A stretch of DNA of 64,000 bases from NCBI GenBank assembly GCA_016806715.1, contig CP060531.1, positions 1,473,966 to 1,537,965 on the forward strand, given 5' to 3'. The notes under the pieces were generated by a model. The model saw nothing but the letters and a program-made list of their open reading frames with translations, did no database searches and was not told where the DNA came from. The DNA comes from Thermoplasmatales archaeon. GTDB taxonomy: Archaea > Thermoplasmatota > Thermoplasmata > Thermoplasmatales > Thermoplasmataceae. The position numbers were made by a program, and so were the translations under genes. Positions 63,997 to 64,000 of the stretch are shown here, piece by piece (positions within the stretch are counted from its first letter, which is position 1; each line of letters begins with the position of its first letter).

Positions 63997-64000
63997 AACT

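Overview
The window reads as a chromosome segment from an acidophilic archaeon of the order Thermoplasmatales (Thermoplasma / Ferroplasma / Cuniculiplasma kind). The reasons are a 16S rRNA gene standing alone without 23S or 5S, archaeal-type information genes (aIF1A, Rio1, uS13-uS4-uS11-RpoD, SecE-Spt5, XPB-Bax1), a tricorn-interacting aminopeptidase, a thermopsin-family acid protease, a geranylgeranyl reductase, and a consistent promoter style in which a TATA box lies about 26 bases before the start codon (leaderless mRNAs). I could not run searches; family calls rest on motifs and remembered family patterns.

Layout. 1-4500: end of a NusA-like KH gene, a DUF167 gene, a DtxR-type metalloregulator with a likely operator in front of a divergent Nramp transporter, then aIF1A-Rio1-KH(Pno1-like). 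4715-7674: initiator tRNA and the hemL-hemC-hemD cluster. 7795-9926: an NAD(P)H:FMN reductase gene broken by two stop codons and by an IS200/IS605 element (TnpA + TnpB). 10014-14587: CopD-like protein, heme O synthase, and a 12-helix membrane protein whose upstream region was cut by a precisely delimited IS4/IS1634-like element. 14823-21017: tRNA G37-region modification enzyme, small conserved genes, uS13-uS4-uS11-RpoD, then an IMPase / NAD kinase / JAMM operon. 21075-29960: PrpB-PrpD, two MFS transporters, TenA, XPB-Bax1 and a TIR-domain protein. 30050-47950: AspRS, NfeD-type protein, ROK kinase, GGR-like flavoprotein, tricorn factor, ABC transporter, PDO, SCP2, HCDH-ECH fusion, tRNA-Thr, SpoIIM-like protein, and secE-spt5-unknown-PUA followed by bcp. 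48043-49512: 16S rRNA. 49763-55889: a mobile island. 56260-end: giant thermopsin, B12/radical SAM protein, and a Rieske/cytochrome b operon running out of the window.

The most striking structure is at 49763-54287. Two decayed copies of one insertion sequence, in the same orientation, enclose an acyl-CoA ligase and an acyl-CoA dehydrogenase. The outer ends are inverted repeats, and the whole block is bordered by the same 8 bases (GTACTCAA) on both sides. This is what a composite transposon carrying a two-step fatty-acid activation/oxidation cassette would look like, inserted directly against the 16S rRNA promoter.

Functionally, heme synthesis (HemL/C/D), CtaB, the CopD-like and 12-helix proteins, and the Rieske/cyt b operon fit an aerobic respiratory chain. 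The HCDH-ECH fusion, SCP2 protein, acyl-CoA ligase/dehydrogenase and PrpB/PrpD fit growth on fatty acids and propionyl-CoA. Thermopsin, tricorn factor and JAMM protein fit peptide scavenging and protein turnover.
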